From Cylicocyclus nassatus (lineage: Eukaryota > Nematoda > Chromadorea > Rhabditida > Strongylidae), in NCBI GenBank assembly GCA_958299035.1, contig CATQJL010000305.1, positions 58,854,486 through 58,918,485 on the forward strand: a DNA stretch of 64,000 bases, read 5' to 3'. The translations under genes and the position numbers were made by a program. Positions 1 through 11,538 of the stretch are shown here, one piece after another (positions within the stretch are counted from its first letter, which is position 1; each line of letters begins with the position of its first letter). The notes beneath the pieces were generated by a model, which did not search any database, was not told the origin of the DNA, and saw only the letters and a list, made by a program, of their open reading frames with translations.

Positions 1-32
1 CATGTTGTGTGTTCAATTTGTTAAAAATAAAG

Positions 33-54
33 GGTTTAATTGCCCAGGTTTGAG
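33..54 (+). other. SL1-like spliced-leader sequence
   Basis: The 22 bases begin GGTTTAATTG and end CAGGTTTGAG. They match the canonical nematode SL1 leader except for two A-to-G changes, at leader positions 10 and 15. In an SL RNA gene the leader is followed by a splice donor, and a GT does follow here. However, the next ~90 bases show no Sm-type site (AATTTTTGG-like) and do not resemble the SL1 RNA body. The sequence preceding it includes AATAAA. The best reading is the 5' end of a trans-spliced transcript that was copied back into DNA; a diverged SL RNA pseudogene is the alternative. Confidence 0.6.
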
Positions 55-970
55 GTGTTGACGTGTGCCGACGGTTCCTCCTCATGCTACCTCCGTGTTA
101 TTCTGGTATTCTCTATACTATATCCCTATTTCGGGGACCCGCGTGGCAGATCAACGTTTAAGGCAGCACGAACGAAGCCAGGCCGGCAATATAGAAAGGT
201 GGGAATCAAACTAACCCTCCTATTTCTTTGTCGTTTTTTTGTATTTTTGAATTGTCTGCCTTGGAGTCTGGGGACCCCCTTTTTTCCTTACATTTTCCCT
301 GGGGCCCCGGCTCACGCAGAACGCGCAATAATGAGAGCGACCCTTTTAGAATTGTTGATAAAGTAAAATTATTGGGAGCGGAGCGGGGTTCACCGTTTAC
401 TTCGGCTCTAGGCCACTCGCGAAAGGTCTGTGGGCGAGGCCTCATGAAGTTCATGATTAGAGTTCAGCTTAACAGGGTCATTGGTAGCATGGGACGATGC
501 GACTACCCCGTGTCTCTTCTTTTACTCAGTAGTTTTACGGCATTAGTGCAGTGTGGGTTTACGTTGTTGAGATAAAATGTAATCAAGTGGGCTCCTTTTC
601 TTTATTAACGTTCACGCGCTATCATGCCATTGTGCGAGTAGAGAATAGTCCACGGGCAGCGCCCGATAAGGTAGCTAACATTACCGGATGGCAACATCAT
701 GTAGGGGACAGTAGGGATTTTTGGTGTAGCTGTGGCGCACTTGCGAATGGTGTTGATCTTACCTAGCCGCCTCAAGTTGCGCTGCCATTGGGCATTTCAT
801 AAATAAAACTCCCTCATCACTTTCCAGGTAAAGACACGTGCGCCACGGTTTGCCTGAGCACCGCCTTTAAGTTGAAGGCCCACGGTCACTAAGCATTATC
901 CGTTGTCAGCTACCTGTGCTTTCGAGTAAGCGTAAGGTGTCTGCGTCGCCCGTCTCGGGTGGTTTGTGAT
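55..970. other. GC-richer block downstream of the SL1-like sequence
   Basis: This stretch is visibly richer in G+C than the AT-rich sequence after about 1000. It contains overlapping open frames of 108-115 codons on the plus strand (40-366 and 228-575) and one on the minus strand (206-454), none recognisable. An AATAAA lies at about 801. No poly(A) tract, terminal repeat or target duplication could be seen, and the true left limit may lie outside the window. It could be the body of a retroposed transcript or the end of another transposon. Confidence 0.3.
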
Positions 971-1461
971 TTCAGTTGTAGACACAAGGATTGTCCTTTG
1001 ATCATTCACAAAAGACGGGTTATGTTCGCATTGAAATCCATGGAACTAATGCCTTCCAATGCAACATATGTCTGCTTAGGTTTCTTAATGCTTTCAGTAG
1101 AGTTTTCATGCACTAAGTGATTCAAAAGTAGGAGCATTTAGGTAATAAATGCAGTTTTCTTAAACAGAAAACCCAAGTGGAAGTCCAAATTTTGGCATAT
1201 GTTAGTACACATCAAAGTCTTTTGAGGGATATATAAATGGGCACTGTCACTGTCACGTGGCGTTATTTTTATAAGCTTAATATCAAAGCTCATCATTTTA
1301 AGTAGTTCTAAACCTTGAGCAGCACCGCCGCAGTAAAACAGGTGAGCTTACTAAAGATATCCGCGCGGTGAACGGACTGTCAAAAGATCCAAGATAGTGT
1401 GATGGTTCCAACAGTTTAGAGCAGATGATATAGCATTGGGCATCAGGAAAGAAATTATATA

Positions 1462-2135
1462 CAGGGTGTCCGTAAACTATGTATACACTGTTTGATCGTT
1501 AATATGTTTCTTCCCAACAAGTCTTTCGCCTTGCTTCAGGTAGCGTTTTCTAACTGGCTTCAACTTAGACTTGCACTATAGAACGAATCACCCATCTCTC
1601 TTCATTACTGTAGGATTACGGTAAAAACTTCAAAGAGGGTTTTGAGCCATGAAAGGCCATATTTTGCCTCAGAAAGGAAACAAGACAGCCTGAAAGCTTT
1701 TACACTAGGCTGATTAGAGCTGTTCATTCTAACGGTAAAGCTCCAAACTTATTATGATGATTCATTGAAGAGTTATGCCGGGTAAGAGGTAGCGACCATT
1801 TTTTCAATGTTACTAAAAAGTGCGGTCACAAAGTTTAGAAAGCTTTGCAATCTTATGAATAGCTGAGGATTGAACTCAGCGTTTATAAAAACCCTATTAC
1901 ACAAGTTTTCACATTTTTTCAAAAAGTTTTGAGACCACAGCTTTTTCCACATTGACACCATATGTTTCAAGTTTCTACCGTAATCCTATAGTAATGAAGA
2001 GAGATGGGTGATTCGTTTTATACTGCAAATCTAAGTTGAAGCCAGCTCTACAGAACGGTACCTGAAGCAAGGCAAAAGACTCCTTCAGAAGCGAGATATA
2101 AACCAAACGTTTGATACATTTTTTGGGACACCCTG
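1462..2135. mobile_element. Long-hairpin DNA element, CAGGGTGTCC family, copy 1
   Basis: The element begins CAGGGTGTCCGTAAAC and ends in the inverse, TTTGGGACACCCTG. It is flanked by TA on both sides, as expected for a TA target duplication. The two halves are near-complete inverted copies: ACTGTAGGATTACGGTA near 1607 is answered by its complement near 1977. The whole 674 bp could therefore fold into one long hairpin. The 65-codon minus ORF at 1773-1970 falls inside it and is not a gene. The family recurs at 56643 and 60783. Confidence 0.75.
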
Positions 2136-2370
2136 TACATTCTCTCATCGAGGTAATCAGATGAGCTCACTCTGGCAGTTGCTATCTGATAGAGCTTTTT
2201 ACGCTATATCAGTACCTTGACAATTTACTTCATTTAGAAAAGTTTGGATCAAAGCATGATTGTCAGCCTGAAAATTGCGCCAAGCATCGCACTTTTTGGA
2301 ACAACGTGTTTCTCTCATACAAAATGGGTAATTTTGTACATTCAAGTAATCATTAGAAAGAGCTTGGAAA

Positions 2371-3848
2371 CAGGGTCAAGCGTGTTGATGCGATCCTGGA
2401 CCCTCATTTACGACCCCCCCTTGAGGTACCCATCCGTACGACCCCCCCCCCCTTCCCCTCCCCCTCCCCCATCTATCCCCCTTACCTCCCCTGCCCACAT
2501 TTCTCGCGGTAACCTGCATGAACGAATGTCAACCTCAAGAAACACCTGCGTGAGAACTTCAGTGAGGTTTCGGAAGCAGAATTTCTAGGCCAATGGGTGC
2601 GCCCAGCATCTCCGGCACATATACACACTTCAATAATGTTTAAGATTCTGCAAGTTTACTTTTGAATTTTCAGTCATACTTCAGGCCAGCAAATTCGATT
2701 CCCGTATGCGACACAAATTTTTATACGGAGAACAAAATGACATTCTTAAACTACAAAATATGTTTTCGACTAAGAAGCTCAGTTCTTATCTCTTCCACAG
2801 TTTTTCCTGCGAAAAAAACCGCTTTAGCGCCGTCCAGAACGACGTCAAAAACATGCATGAGCACGGTAGTTTGAAAATTCGTAACTAAGGCCAGGAAAAG
2901 ACTGAGAGGCTGCAAAGAACAGGTTCTGTAGCATAGTGCCCAGACTATTCATAGAAAAAGTTTCAGCCCTTGAGGAGCAGTGAGCTCGAAAAAATTTAGA
3001 TCAGGCTCTCGCAAATTTAGATGCGATCCTAAAAAGCAAAAATTTGGATTTTTGAGCTTAAAATTTTGTAACTTACCAGAAAAGTTATAAAACAGCCTGA
3101 AATTCCTATGATAAAAACTAGAGGGATGGCCTCGTATTATAGCAAGTTTGCAACTAACAAGCTTCAATAGCTCCGAAGAAATTTAGATCAGGCGCAGATA
3201 CGACCCCCCTTTTCTCATTTTTTGCTACCATACATAAAATCATAAGAAAATTCGCAGTTTATAAAATAACACCAGATTTCGCATAGTAGTAGCAGGGCTT
3301 ATCTAAAGTACATATAAATTGTAAGGGCCGCATAAATGGCATTACAAAAAGATTTACGAATTATTGATTGTCATCGTTGATCTACATGTGCGCTTTTGTC
3401 GAGTGTGCGAGTCTTCAGTGAGCCTTCGGAAGCAGGATGTCTACACCAATCGGTACATCCAACATCTTTATCACACATATATGCCTTAGTAGCATTTGAG
3501 CTTCTGAAAGTGTTTATTTTTTGGATTTTAGTCATGCCAGCAGGGTTCGATCACCGTTTGAGATAAAATTTGCGGAAGAAATAGCGATTCCCCTTAAAAA
3601 AAGAACTAAGTCATAATCTTTCAAAAGTGCAGCGAATGAAGAGATTGTTCACTCGTTTTTATTTGATACTTGGTACACGGCAATCCATGAATTTATTGTT
3701 AAGAACATGTAATAATTACTTGCTATTTGATTTGCTTTCAATCGTACGGTTTTTATCCAAACTAACCCTTCTTACGACCCCCCCCCCCCTCACCGTAGGC
3801 CCCCTTACGACCCCCCGTTGCGACAGTCGCATCACACGCTTGACCCTG
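2371..3848. mobile_element. hAT-type DNA transposon, non-autonomous, 8-bp TSD CTTGGAAA
   Basis: The terminal inverted repeats are CAGGGTCAAGCGTGTTGATG on the left and its near-exact inverse on the right. The flanking 8-bp direct repeats CTTGGAAA (2363-2370 and 3849-3856) are identical. A CAGGG end with an 8-bp duplication is the hAT signature. Oligo-C tracts preceded by TACGA occur near both ends (about 2411-2470, 3200-3210, 3775-3820), all on the plus strand. An internal ~160-bp unit is duplicated (about 2525-2705 and 3400-3560). No transposase is readable; the ORFs at 2244-2588, 2662-2888 and 3627-3956 are low-complexity or chance. Confidence 0.85.
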
Positions 3849-3856
3849 CTTGGAAA

Positions 3857-4860
3857 GCTTCCTTCGAGGTGCGCAAGTACTTACGTATATAGCCATATAG
3901 GTTTTCTTGGAGCAGGCAATCAAATCTTCATGACAATTCTTCCATTATTATTTTAGCTATGTCAAAAAGCTCCAACAGCTCTTTACATGAACTCGTATAG
4001 AAGTTGCCTAGCAAAGCTGAGTAAGTTTGCCTGGTTGGGAGGGAGCATCACTTCAGATTAGCTTCAATTCTGAGAAGCGTGAGCCACTCTAAAAGAGAAT
4101 GTGGTTTCTTCCAATAAGACAGCATCACTCACTCAACATGAGGAGGTGCAGATTCAAGGGAGGAGTGTGTCGTACAGACACAATTGAGGGGCTGAAAGGT
4201 GGGGGGGGGGGGCGGAGAAGGTAAGGGTGCAAACAAAGAAAAATTTCTCGATGAGTCCATTCAGGTGGAGCTCGTTGCAGGAACATTAATCTGGACACCA
4301 TCCCTCTGGGCATCAAAGCCTCGCCCATACCTCACGCGATTTTAGATTCTCTGCATCTCACAATGCCTCAATAATCGATCATTCATCATGCGCGCATTGT
4401 GAATATGCAGACGATAGGGCATTTTATCAGTCTTTATCAGTCTGCGAAAGCTATGCAAACCATCCAGTTGCGGTGTGCCAGTATTGATTTAAAGACATCT
4501 GGCAAAGTGCCAAATTGCACCGCAAAATCGCATAAGATATGGTCAAACTTAGGCCATACCACGCGCAAAAGCAAAAATGGCTACAGTTAAGACTTGATGT
4601 TACTACACCGTTCGCAGCTCTCAAATCCACAGATGTACAGTCATTTAATTCAAGCGTCGAGCGTCTCGCTTACCGTGAATGCGTTTATGAAGAAATTATG
4701 AGCCGACTAGCTGGCTTACCCGGCTCCGCCGGCCCTGCTAATATGCTATGATTAAGCTCCCATTCCTATCCCTGTACAACCTCTCCCTGTGCCAATGGCT
4801 ACATGCCATTTCCCTATTCCCGCTGATTTAGTAATCAGCATGCTCGATTACCCCCTGTGG
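3857..4860. other. Unassigned stretch
   Basis: No convincing exon chain was seen. It holds a G-run at about 4202-4212 and two short overlapping plus-strand frames at 4399-4751 whose end is GC-richer (about 4690-4740). Their proximity to the repeat that follows suggests the degraded 3' part of a non-LTR element, but no reverse-transcriptase motif is visible. Confidence 0.25.
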
Positions 4861-5180
4861 CTTTCCCAGCTCTGTAGCTTGAACTTGCAAAAAATCGATA
4901 AGATCGATGGGGATAATTGATAGTTTCGAAACTAATATTATATTCGGAATCGCTATGCTCACTTACCCCCCTGTGCCAACTCTCAGCCCCGTAGGTGAAC
5001 TCTGCAAAAAATCGATAAAAATCGATAAAATCCCATCGATGACGAAAAGTAGCCTATGACACCCGCCGGGGCCCGATGTGTATGTGTGCCAAGTTTGGTC
5101 CGGATCGGTTCAGAAATGGAATTTTCTATTCGGAACATACGTACACACAGACATACATACAGACAGACATTTAGCTTTAT
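4840..5180 (+). repeat. Tandem duplex plus ACAGACATACA tail, possible non-LTR element 3' end
   Basis: Two diverged units of ~118 bp lie in tandem, each ending in GCAAAAAATCGATAA (about 4888 and 5004). They are followed by a segment containing CCAAGTTTGGTCCGGATCGG (about 5089) and a run of CAGACATACATACAGACAGA. Interspersed repeats with this pairing of a TTTGGTCC..ATCGGT box and a CAGACAGA tail are common in invertebrate genomes. The class assignment is inferred. Confidence 0.4.
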
Positions 5181-5183
5181 ATA

Positions 5184-6020
5184 CTAGGTTGTCCCGAAAG
5201 TTTAGGTTTTTTTCATCGCTCACTAAAACCCAAAGAACACCAATTCATGGACGATCTAGGTATCATTTAATTCAAATTTTTATACTCTTTCTTACTGCTG
5301 TATTTGCTCTCTGGTCCACCCTGTCTTTGCAATATTATTGCCATGGCTTTTTCAGCAGTTCAGCACTAACGCCAAATCTTTCCTGAATTTTAAAAATTTT
5401 TATACTGAAATTTCCGAAGAGCGCTAGTAACGATTACGTAGAGCAAATCTTTGGCAACATTACTGTTCACTTGTTTATTGTTTACTTTAGATTACATGCG
5501 TCACGTTTATCAAGTCCGTTATAATTATTTATCCAAGAAAAACCGCGGCTTTTTGATTACGTCTACCATGTAAAATTACCGAAAATTTCAAAAAGCTGAT
5601 TTTTCAAAGCAAATCAAACTTAATGCTGCATAATTATTGTTTATTAGAAATCAAGTTTCAATTCGCAAAAATTTTGAGAGCTTCCATGTTTTTGCTGCAG
5701 TTGTGTGTTTCATGACTTTGCCAAACATCGAGACCTTCGAAGAAATAATTTTTTGAAGCTAAAAACAGCATTTTAGGAGAATCTAAAAATATCGCCTTGT
5801 AGTACGAGAATTTCTCTATTTGTGCCATTTGGGCAGATAAAAATGACGGGTGAAGAATTGTAACAAATATCAAGAAAACATACATGATGGTTGGAAAATG
5901 TAATCGTAAGAAAGTGAAAGAAAAGCTGCATCGATTGCATGTTGAAGCTCATTCGAGTGTTTATTGTGCGTGGTTTTATAGTGGTTTGAAAAAACCGACA
6001 AAACTTTCGGGACAACCTAA
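5184..6020. mobile_element. Mariner-like MITE, TAGGTTGTCCCGAAAG termini
   Basis: The left end CTAGGTTGTCCCGAAAGTTT and the right end AAACTTTCGGGACAACCTAA are inverted copies flanked by TA (5182-5183, 6021-6022). That fits Tc1/mariner target-site use. The 837-bp interior has only chance ORFs, on both strands, and no D,D(34)D motif. It is non-autonomous or decayed. Confidence 0.75.
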
Positions 6021-6600
6021 TATAAGAAGATGTAACTTTGGAATCTCGCTTACTGAAGCTTATTTTCTTTTACATATGTAATCATGTAATCATCTTTTAC
6101 ACCCGCTTATACCATACAATCGGTATCAAAGCCGACTGCACGAAGTCGCCCTGTCGCTGTAAGCTGAACGCATGCGAGCGTGCCTGCAATGCGGTTGCCG
6201 AGTACGGGCGCTAGATGACTCATGCGCGCGAATGCCTGTTGGCCGGTAAAAGATACACTCACGGGCATTTAGCCCGGTATTTCGTGCAGTCAACTATACC
6301 CAGAGTAGTCGTTCCAGATCCGCTGTGTGATGCTGTCGGTGATCAAAGAAAACGGTATTTGCGAGAAAATGGGAGCCCGAGCCTGAGAAAGCTTCTGCAA
6401 TATCACACTTGTTCCACAACATAGCAGAGGCTAACAAATGGAATGAGTTTTGTTCTGCAACGTTTTTCTCCTTTCAAATTTCATATTGAACCGCCGTGTC
6501 AACACTATTCCGAAAACGCTTTATTTATGCTTTAGTCGGTCACACCAAAACATTAGCGCTTTGATTTTCTAATATGCGGTCGTGTTGCGTCGTGTCGTCA
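6021..6600. other. Gene-free stretch downstream of the ShKT gene
   Basis: A GC-richer patch at about 6120-6420 supports a 69-codon plus frame (6215-6424) of unknown meaning. The rest is AT-rich. No repeat boundary or splice pattern was recognised. It lies 3' of the minus-strand ShKT gene and should include its 3'UTR. Confidence 0.2.
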
Positions 6601-6623
6601 TGAATGTGGGTTGAATGCAGCCT

Positions 6624-8169
6624 TTAACAAAGGTTGGAGCAAGATTTGCCACAGGAAGCAATTCTTTGATCCTTGGTGTAGAACTCATTTGCGCAAAATC
6701 CGTTCTTTACCCATGAGGCGCAGCTGAAATTATCAAAAGATTATATATAATATTAATGGCTGTTATCAGGTAAAAAACATACTTTGCATTGGCGTCGTTA
6801 GTCGCACCACATGTAGGTGCTGCAAGAATGTTTCATAAAATCGATTAAAATTTTTTTTCGATTAGACAGGTACAACGCTTACCTTTTGTTACTGATCCAG
6901 ATCCAGTACCAAGAGTAGTAGATGTAGGACAGTAGCCACAGGATTTCTGACAATTCTCCTAAATTGTAATACCCATTAAAAGCATTTAATGATTGGATTT
7001 GAAATAATCAAATTACTTCTCGTTAGTGCACATAATGACCCAATAGAAAACAAACTCAATCATATAAAGAGGTTCATTTGCCTGCTAGAGTTTCCGGGTT
7101 GGTATTATTGTTGAAATTGAAGGAAAAAACGTTTTTAGTAATTTTTACGTAACCAAAATCAAAGAGCAAATTTTGGCACGGTTGATCAAACGCAGGAACA
7201 TAACCAAAAATTGAGAACAATATGTGTGTTTGTTTTTTTATTTTTCACAACGAAAGCTTTTTAGCCTAGTATTGTTCTAAACTACTAATACCTTCACAAA
7301 TGTCTGCATGTCAGTGTTTCTGCGGATGGGGTTTTTTTCATAAATTTTTCATAACAAAAACATTTTTAGTCCCTCTCATCCTGTACGTTGTAAAGTCATA
7401 CACATGACTACCTTTACAAAATCTTGCATGTCGATGTTTCTGCAAATGGAGATATCGTTGGCACATTCAATCGCTGCGTCTACGCAACCGCCTAAGCAAA
7501 ATTAAATTTTTTGGCAAAATGCATAGCTACACGATAATTTCTAGCCAGAAAATTAATACCTTCAAGGCAAAATCCACAAACATTAGGACAGTCTTCGGCC
7601 AAAATCTGACGCCATTTGGGATCTTTGCATTGCACGGGTTTGACGGTTTCGCATTTCGTTCTTGGGACTAAAATTATTCGATTAGATTTTTCAGACTTTG
7701 GAATGCTAAAAGGAGACAACGTACACTGCTTGTTTGCGCAATTATATTCCGGAGACTGACAGCAGTAACCGCAATGCTTAGGACAAGAAGCAGCAGCCAG
7801 TGCTTTTACATCCTCGTTAAAGGCATCGCTTATCTAATACAGAATCATAAAGCGTGAATTGTTTTTCGAAAAATTCAAATCTCACCGAATCGCATAGTGG
7901 GTCTCGCGCATCAGCACCGGCCGCAACAGCAGTTCCGAAAAGTGCTGCACAAGCTTCTGCGGAATATTTATTATCACAAACTGTAGCAGCAGGTGTGAGC
8001 TGAAACAAAGCCATCAGGACTTGTCTTATAAAAAATTTCTAAATTTTATGAGTCTCTGTCATACCACAAATTTCGAATTGGCGGTATCGTATTCGGTGCA
8101 GTTGAAGTCGAGAAAGTCGGCATTGGAAAATGTAGCAAGACCGGCAACGACGACGAGGACAACCAGCAT
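6624..8169 (-). CDS. Secreted protein with four ShKT-type cysteine domains
   Basis: The splice model has seven minus-strand exons: 8065-8169, 7886-7999, 7560-7833, 7412-7491, 6883-6958, 6783-6819 and 6624-6723. All introns are GT-AG and all phases agree, giving 261 aa. Residues 1-17 (MLVVLVVVAGLATFSNA) are a signal peptide. Cys-rich modules follow, ending CPKHCGYCC, CPNVCGFC, CQKSCGYC and CGKSCSNLC. These are the Cx(3)CxxC endings of ShKT domains, and the last module stops right after its final cysteine, as is usual. The linker TTTLGTGSGS between modules three and four is a flexible spacer. Nematode proteins of this class are secreted; their partners are mostly unknown, and nothing here shows toxicity. 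TTTTTTACAG lies 6 bases before the ATG, a likely trans-splice acceptor, which fixes the start. A partial copy of exon 4 lies in the next intron. Confidence 0.9.
7292..7330 (-). pseudogene. Partial duplicate of ShKT exon 4 with its splice donor
   Basis: In the intron between exons 4 and 5 the minus strand carries the last ~13 codons of exon 4 again, followed by a GTATTAG donor. It would read NTDMQTFVK, against NIDMQDFVK in the real exon. No acceptor with an open frame precedes it, so it is probably a relic of a tandem exon duplication rather than a used alternative exon. Confidence 0.6.
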
Positions 8170-8190
8170 TTTTTACCTGTAAAAAAGAGC
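8160..8190 (-). promoter_or_regulatory. Candidate trans-splice acceptor for the ShKT gene
   Basis: The minus strand reads CTTTTTTACAG followed by GTAAAA and the ATG. In nematodes an unpaired acceptor this close to the start usually receives the spliced leader. An upstream untranslated exon is the alternative. Confidence 0.5.
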
Positions 8191-8199
8191 ATGATTTTT

Positions 8200-9416
8200 T
8201 CTCTATAACCTATCAGGTTGTCGCAAAAATTCTCGGAAATTTATAGAATAGATTTGCTATTTCCCGAAACCTGATGCATGTAGGTACATTTTTGCAAATT
8301 TGCAGTTATACTTCCTCTCGCCCGTAGCTGATATCTAAGCAAGGTGGGAGGAGCTTAAATGAGGGCGGAGTTTGCCACTTTTCCATTACCTCGTCTTACT
8401 TATTGTTCAAGCTCAAATTTATACAAACTACGTATTGCATTATGTAGATATGTGTATACTATAGATTGGAGCATGTGGAGGTTTCATAACGTTTATAGAA
8501 GTTGGAGTTCTGGTTTAAGTCAAAATCCTCTTGTTTAATTTCGCCTGAATTTTCATTAAAAACATTGATAGTGCCTGTGGTTACCATAGTTTCGTAGAGA
8601 TTACTTTTCTCTATCCAACAATGTGCAGCATGCCCCTACCAGTGCTTATCTCTGAACAAGAAGTTTGTCTGAATGCAATGTCCGAGAACTCTCGAGCCAA
8701 TCTAGCACATGCATTTTTTGATGTACAGTAATCTTTGAGTAACTAACATTAGGCAATTATTCTCAAATTATTGGTGCTTGAGTAGAGCTAATCTAGGTCT
8801 GTAAGTGACTATAGAAGGGTAACAGGTGTGTTTGATGGAAAAAAATGACACGATTTCCGTATTTGTTATTTCGACTACTATAAATCGAGGATTTCAGTCA
8901 ACAGTGAATTGGAAAAAGCAAAAACGAATTAACACCTGCTTTGTTAGGCTCTAATCCATGCTTATGTATCTTCTCGCCTCCATTCAGATAGTCGCGAAGT
9001 GTCGCTGATCAAACGAGATGCTCATGTTTCCGCTTGTACACCTGCCACAAAGCTGAAAGTTTTTGATCTTTTTGCAATTCGTCCGAAGTTCATCCGGACA
9101 ATGGCTTCACACCCTTTTGATACTAATGCAATGCACTGAGTGCAAGTGTATCTCTGCAGGCAGATTTTTGCTGTCACAGATCAGTTTATTGCATAAGCTC
9201 ATCACCCTGGAACAACTATGTACGGCGGATCAACGCAGATGATGAAATAAATTTCAAATTGAAATTTCATTTGATATGAAAGGACCGCTTTGTACCAAGC
9301 AATGCTTTTTGATCATCAAATGTGCTGTTACAACTCTGATAGATATAAGATGCAATTCAAATCATCATAACCGATACATCAATTCACCATCTTACGCAAG
9401 GAATCTGCCCAAGTAC
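8200..9416. other. Upstream region of the ShKT gene, nothing else recognised
   Basis: AT-rich sequence without an exon chain, terminal repeat or RNA gene that I can support. It must hold the promoter of the ShKT gene, but no element could be singled out. Confidence 0.2.
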
Positions 9417-10605
9417 AGGGTGTTTGGAAAGTACCTGGCCTAAAGTACTTCCATTCCAATTCTGAGGAGCTTTTTATTTTATTGTGCTCATCAGGCTTAG
9501 GTACTATGATTTCACTAAGGTTCAGGTTTCTTTGTGGTTTCTATGTTTTTTTATTAGATTGAAACACATCAATATAGCTTTTCAAACCCCTTTCCTCAAA
9601 ATTTTGTTACAAAGAAGAAAACATAATTCACAAAAAATTTGGTACACCTTTTGAAAGTTCTTTCTTCAAGGTTTCTTACTTGTGCTTTGATTTCGAAGAA
9701 GTAAGTTTGTTTTGAAATGTCGCGCTTGAAAGGCAAAGGATCCAGTCTCGGATTTTTTTCCTAAAAAAAACCAGCACCTAAAATCTTTATATTGTAAGTT
9801 CAAAACCTTTACAAGCGTGCAAAATTTTTGAAAAAGATTACAACGAAGTCCGGAGAGTTGTGCTACAAATAAATGTTGAATTAAGACTTCCAGAATTTCC
9901 GAAGCTGTAACAATTTCACCGCAAACTTGTGAAGCTATTGTCTGCCGTAAAGTAGCATACGAAAGAAACTTTCTTCGCAAGCTACTGAACAATTTTTGTT
10001 ATATAATGAAGGTGTGAAATTAGGACTATTTGTAGTATAGAAACGAAAAGTTGTTGCCGTTTTTCGACGTTTTGAAAAGAGAAGAAATCAGATAACGAAC
10101 TCTTCCGCCTCTTTAAGGAAGCTAAAAAAACGGTTTATTTCCAAATTTTTAGGCTGTCTTCTGGCAGAAAAGTTTTTTATTTGTTGATTTAGTTGTTTCT
10201 AGGTTTGACGAACACACATAGCAAAAATCGAGTTAGAATTTGCAGTTGAAGTCCTTGAAGTCAGAAACTTTATAAGCCCCTCCCCCCCTGTAAGTGCTCA
10301 TCAAATTGCAACAATATTATTTCTAAATCAGAGATTAAACAGTGGCGGTCTTTCCGAAACATTCATGTTCTAATTCGAAGAAAAACGTCGGCATTGTAGG
10401 CTCTGGGATCAGAAACTTAATCGCTGGCTCCTGTATGGAAAACTTATTCTGCATCTGGGCTTGGCACTTACTGTCGGCGAGTCAAGTACGAGAGCTGGAA
10501 CAAGTGGACCGGAAGTCTGGATTTACAACAAATTTTTATTCAAGGCAATAAATAATCTTATTTTCCTTTCGTTATTTCCCACACTAATTGATTGCATATA
10601 TTATA
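9417..10605. other. Unassigned stretch with one orphan transposon end
   Basis: TACAGGGTGTTTGGAAAGTA at about 9415 looks like the TA-CAGGGTG end of the hairpin element families in this window. No matching inverse end was found nearby, so it is a truncated copy. The 108-codon minus ORF (9666-9992) and the 69-codon plus ORF (10342-10551) show no domain and are probably chance. Confidence 0.3.
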
Positions 10606-11538
10606 CAGGGTGCGGCAAAAGTCTGGGAGCCTAACTTTGCAGTACTGCAATTACAAAGATACTGATGGTTTTGATTTCAATTTTATGCCACATGATGCTG
10701 CGGTCATCCTCTACAGAATACACTTTAATTTGTGGAAATGGCTGCCATATGTTGTAAGAATGGAAATTACCAAACTAGTACTTCTGCAAAGCGAAAAGAC
10801 CAGAATTTTTGGTATTTACAATTTTTGCTGTAACTAGAGATGCTGTTAATATTTTACAAAACTTCGATATGCGCAACATAGAAGAGGCTTTGCGCTATTG
10901 TATCCTAATTTTGCTTTTGCCAGGAGCTGTTCTTGCCTAAACAGAAAATAAAAGTTTGCGAATGTTACCTACGTGCCAGTGGAAATCCGTCTTCAGAACA
11001 AATTTGAAAGCTATAGAATGCTCAACAGGCGCTGGGACCAAGGCTGTATTTTTTGCATACGTCTTCTAAACTAGAATCTATTGAAATTCGGCCATGGGAA
11101 CACTTTTTATACTTTTTAAACAATATTTTTAAGTTTTTATTCGCGCAATTGTAGCCAAAATTCCGGTATGCGACTTACACATGCTTCTAATTGAAAATCC
11201 AATATTTTTATTCCTAAGCAACGCAAAAAATTCTTTTGGAAGTATGCTGTAGACAAAAGTTTGATTTATCACGCTGCGCATTTGCCAAGGTAAAAGAAGC
11301 AGTTATTGTGAAGGCGTGGGGCGAATTCCATTACGACTACCTGCGTGCCATGACAGGTGGACTTGCCAAGATTTTGTAGGGCTTCGTGGAAGCCAAAAGA
11401 GGCAGTTTTGCAATTCAAGAACTGGGCTGCATCTGCAATGGTTCGAATTATGTGTGCGCCAAATTTTTCGTTTCTAGGTACTTCCATTCTCGTTTTGTAC
11501 GAAAAAGTACTAGGCTCCCAGACTTTTGCCGCACCCTG
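10606..11538. mobile_element. Long-hairpin DNA element, CAGGGTGCGGCAAAAGTC family
   Basis: The left end CAGGGTGCGGCAAAAGTCTG and the right end CAGACTTTTGCCGCACCCTG are exact inverses flanked by TA. Subterminal blocks on both arms also pair: GTACTTCTGC near 10780, and TGATGCTGCGGTC near 10695 with its inverse near 11429. The 933-bp element is non-coding; the ORFs 10592-10837, 11269-11547 and 11357-11560 are open frames across the arms. Confidence 0.75.

Noticed and set aside
40..575. Overlapping 108- and 115-codon plus-strand ORFs as genes
   Set aside because: Three frames are open over the same GC-richer stretch, none has a recognisable domain, and the region starts with a spliced-leader copy rather than a promoter.
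9666..9992. 108-codon minus-strand ORF as a gene
   Set aside because: No domain, no splice sites in suitable phase, and it is near a truncated transposon end.
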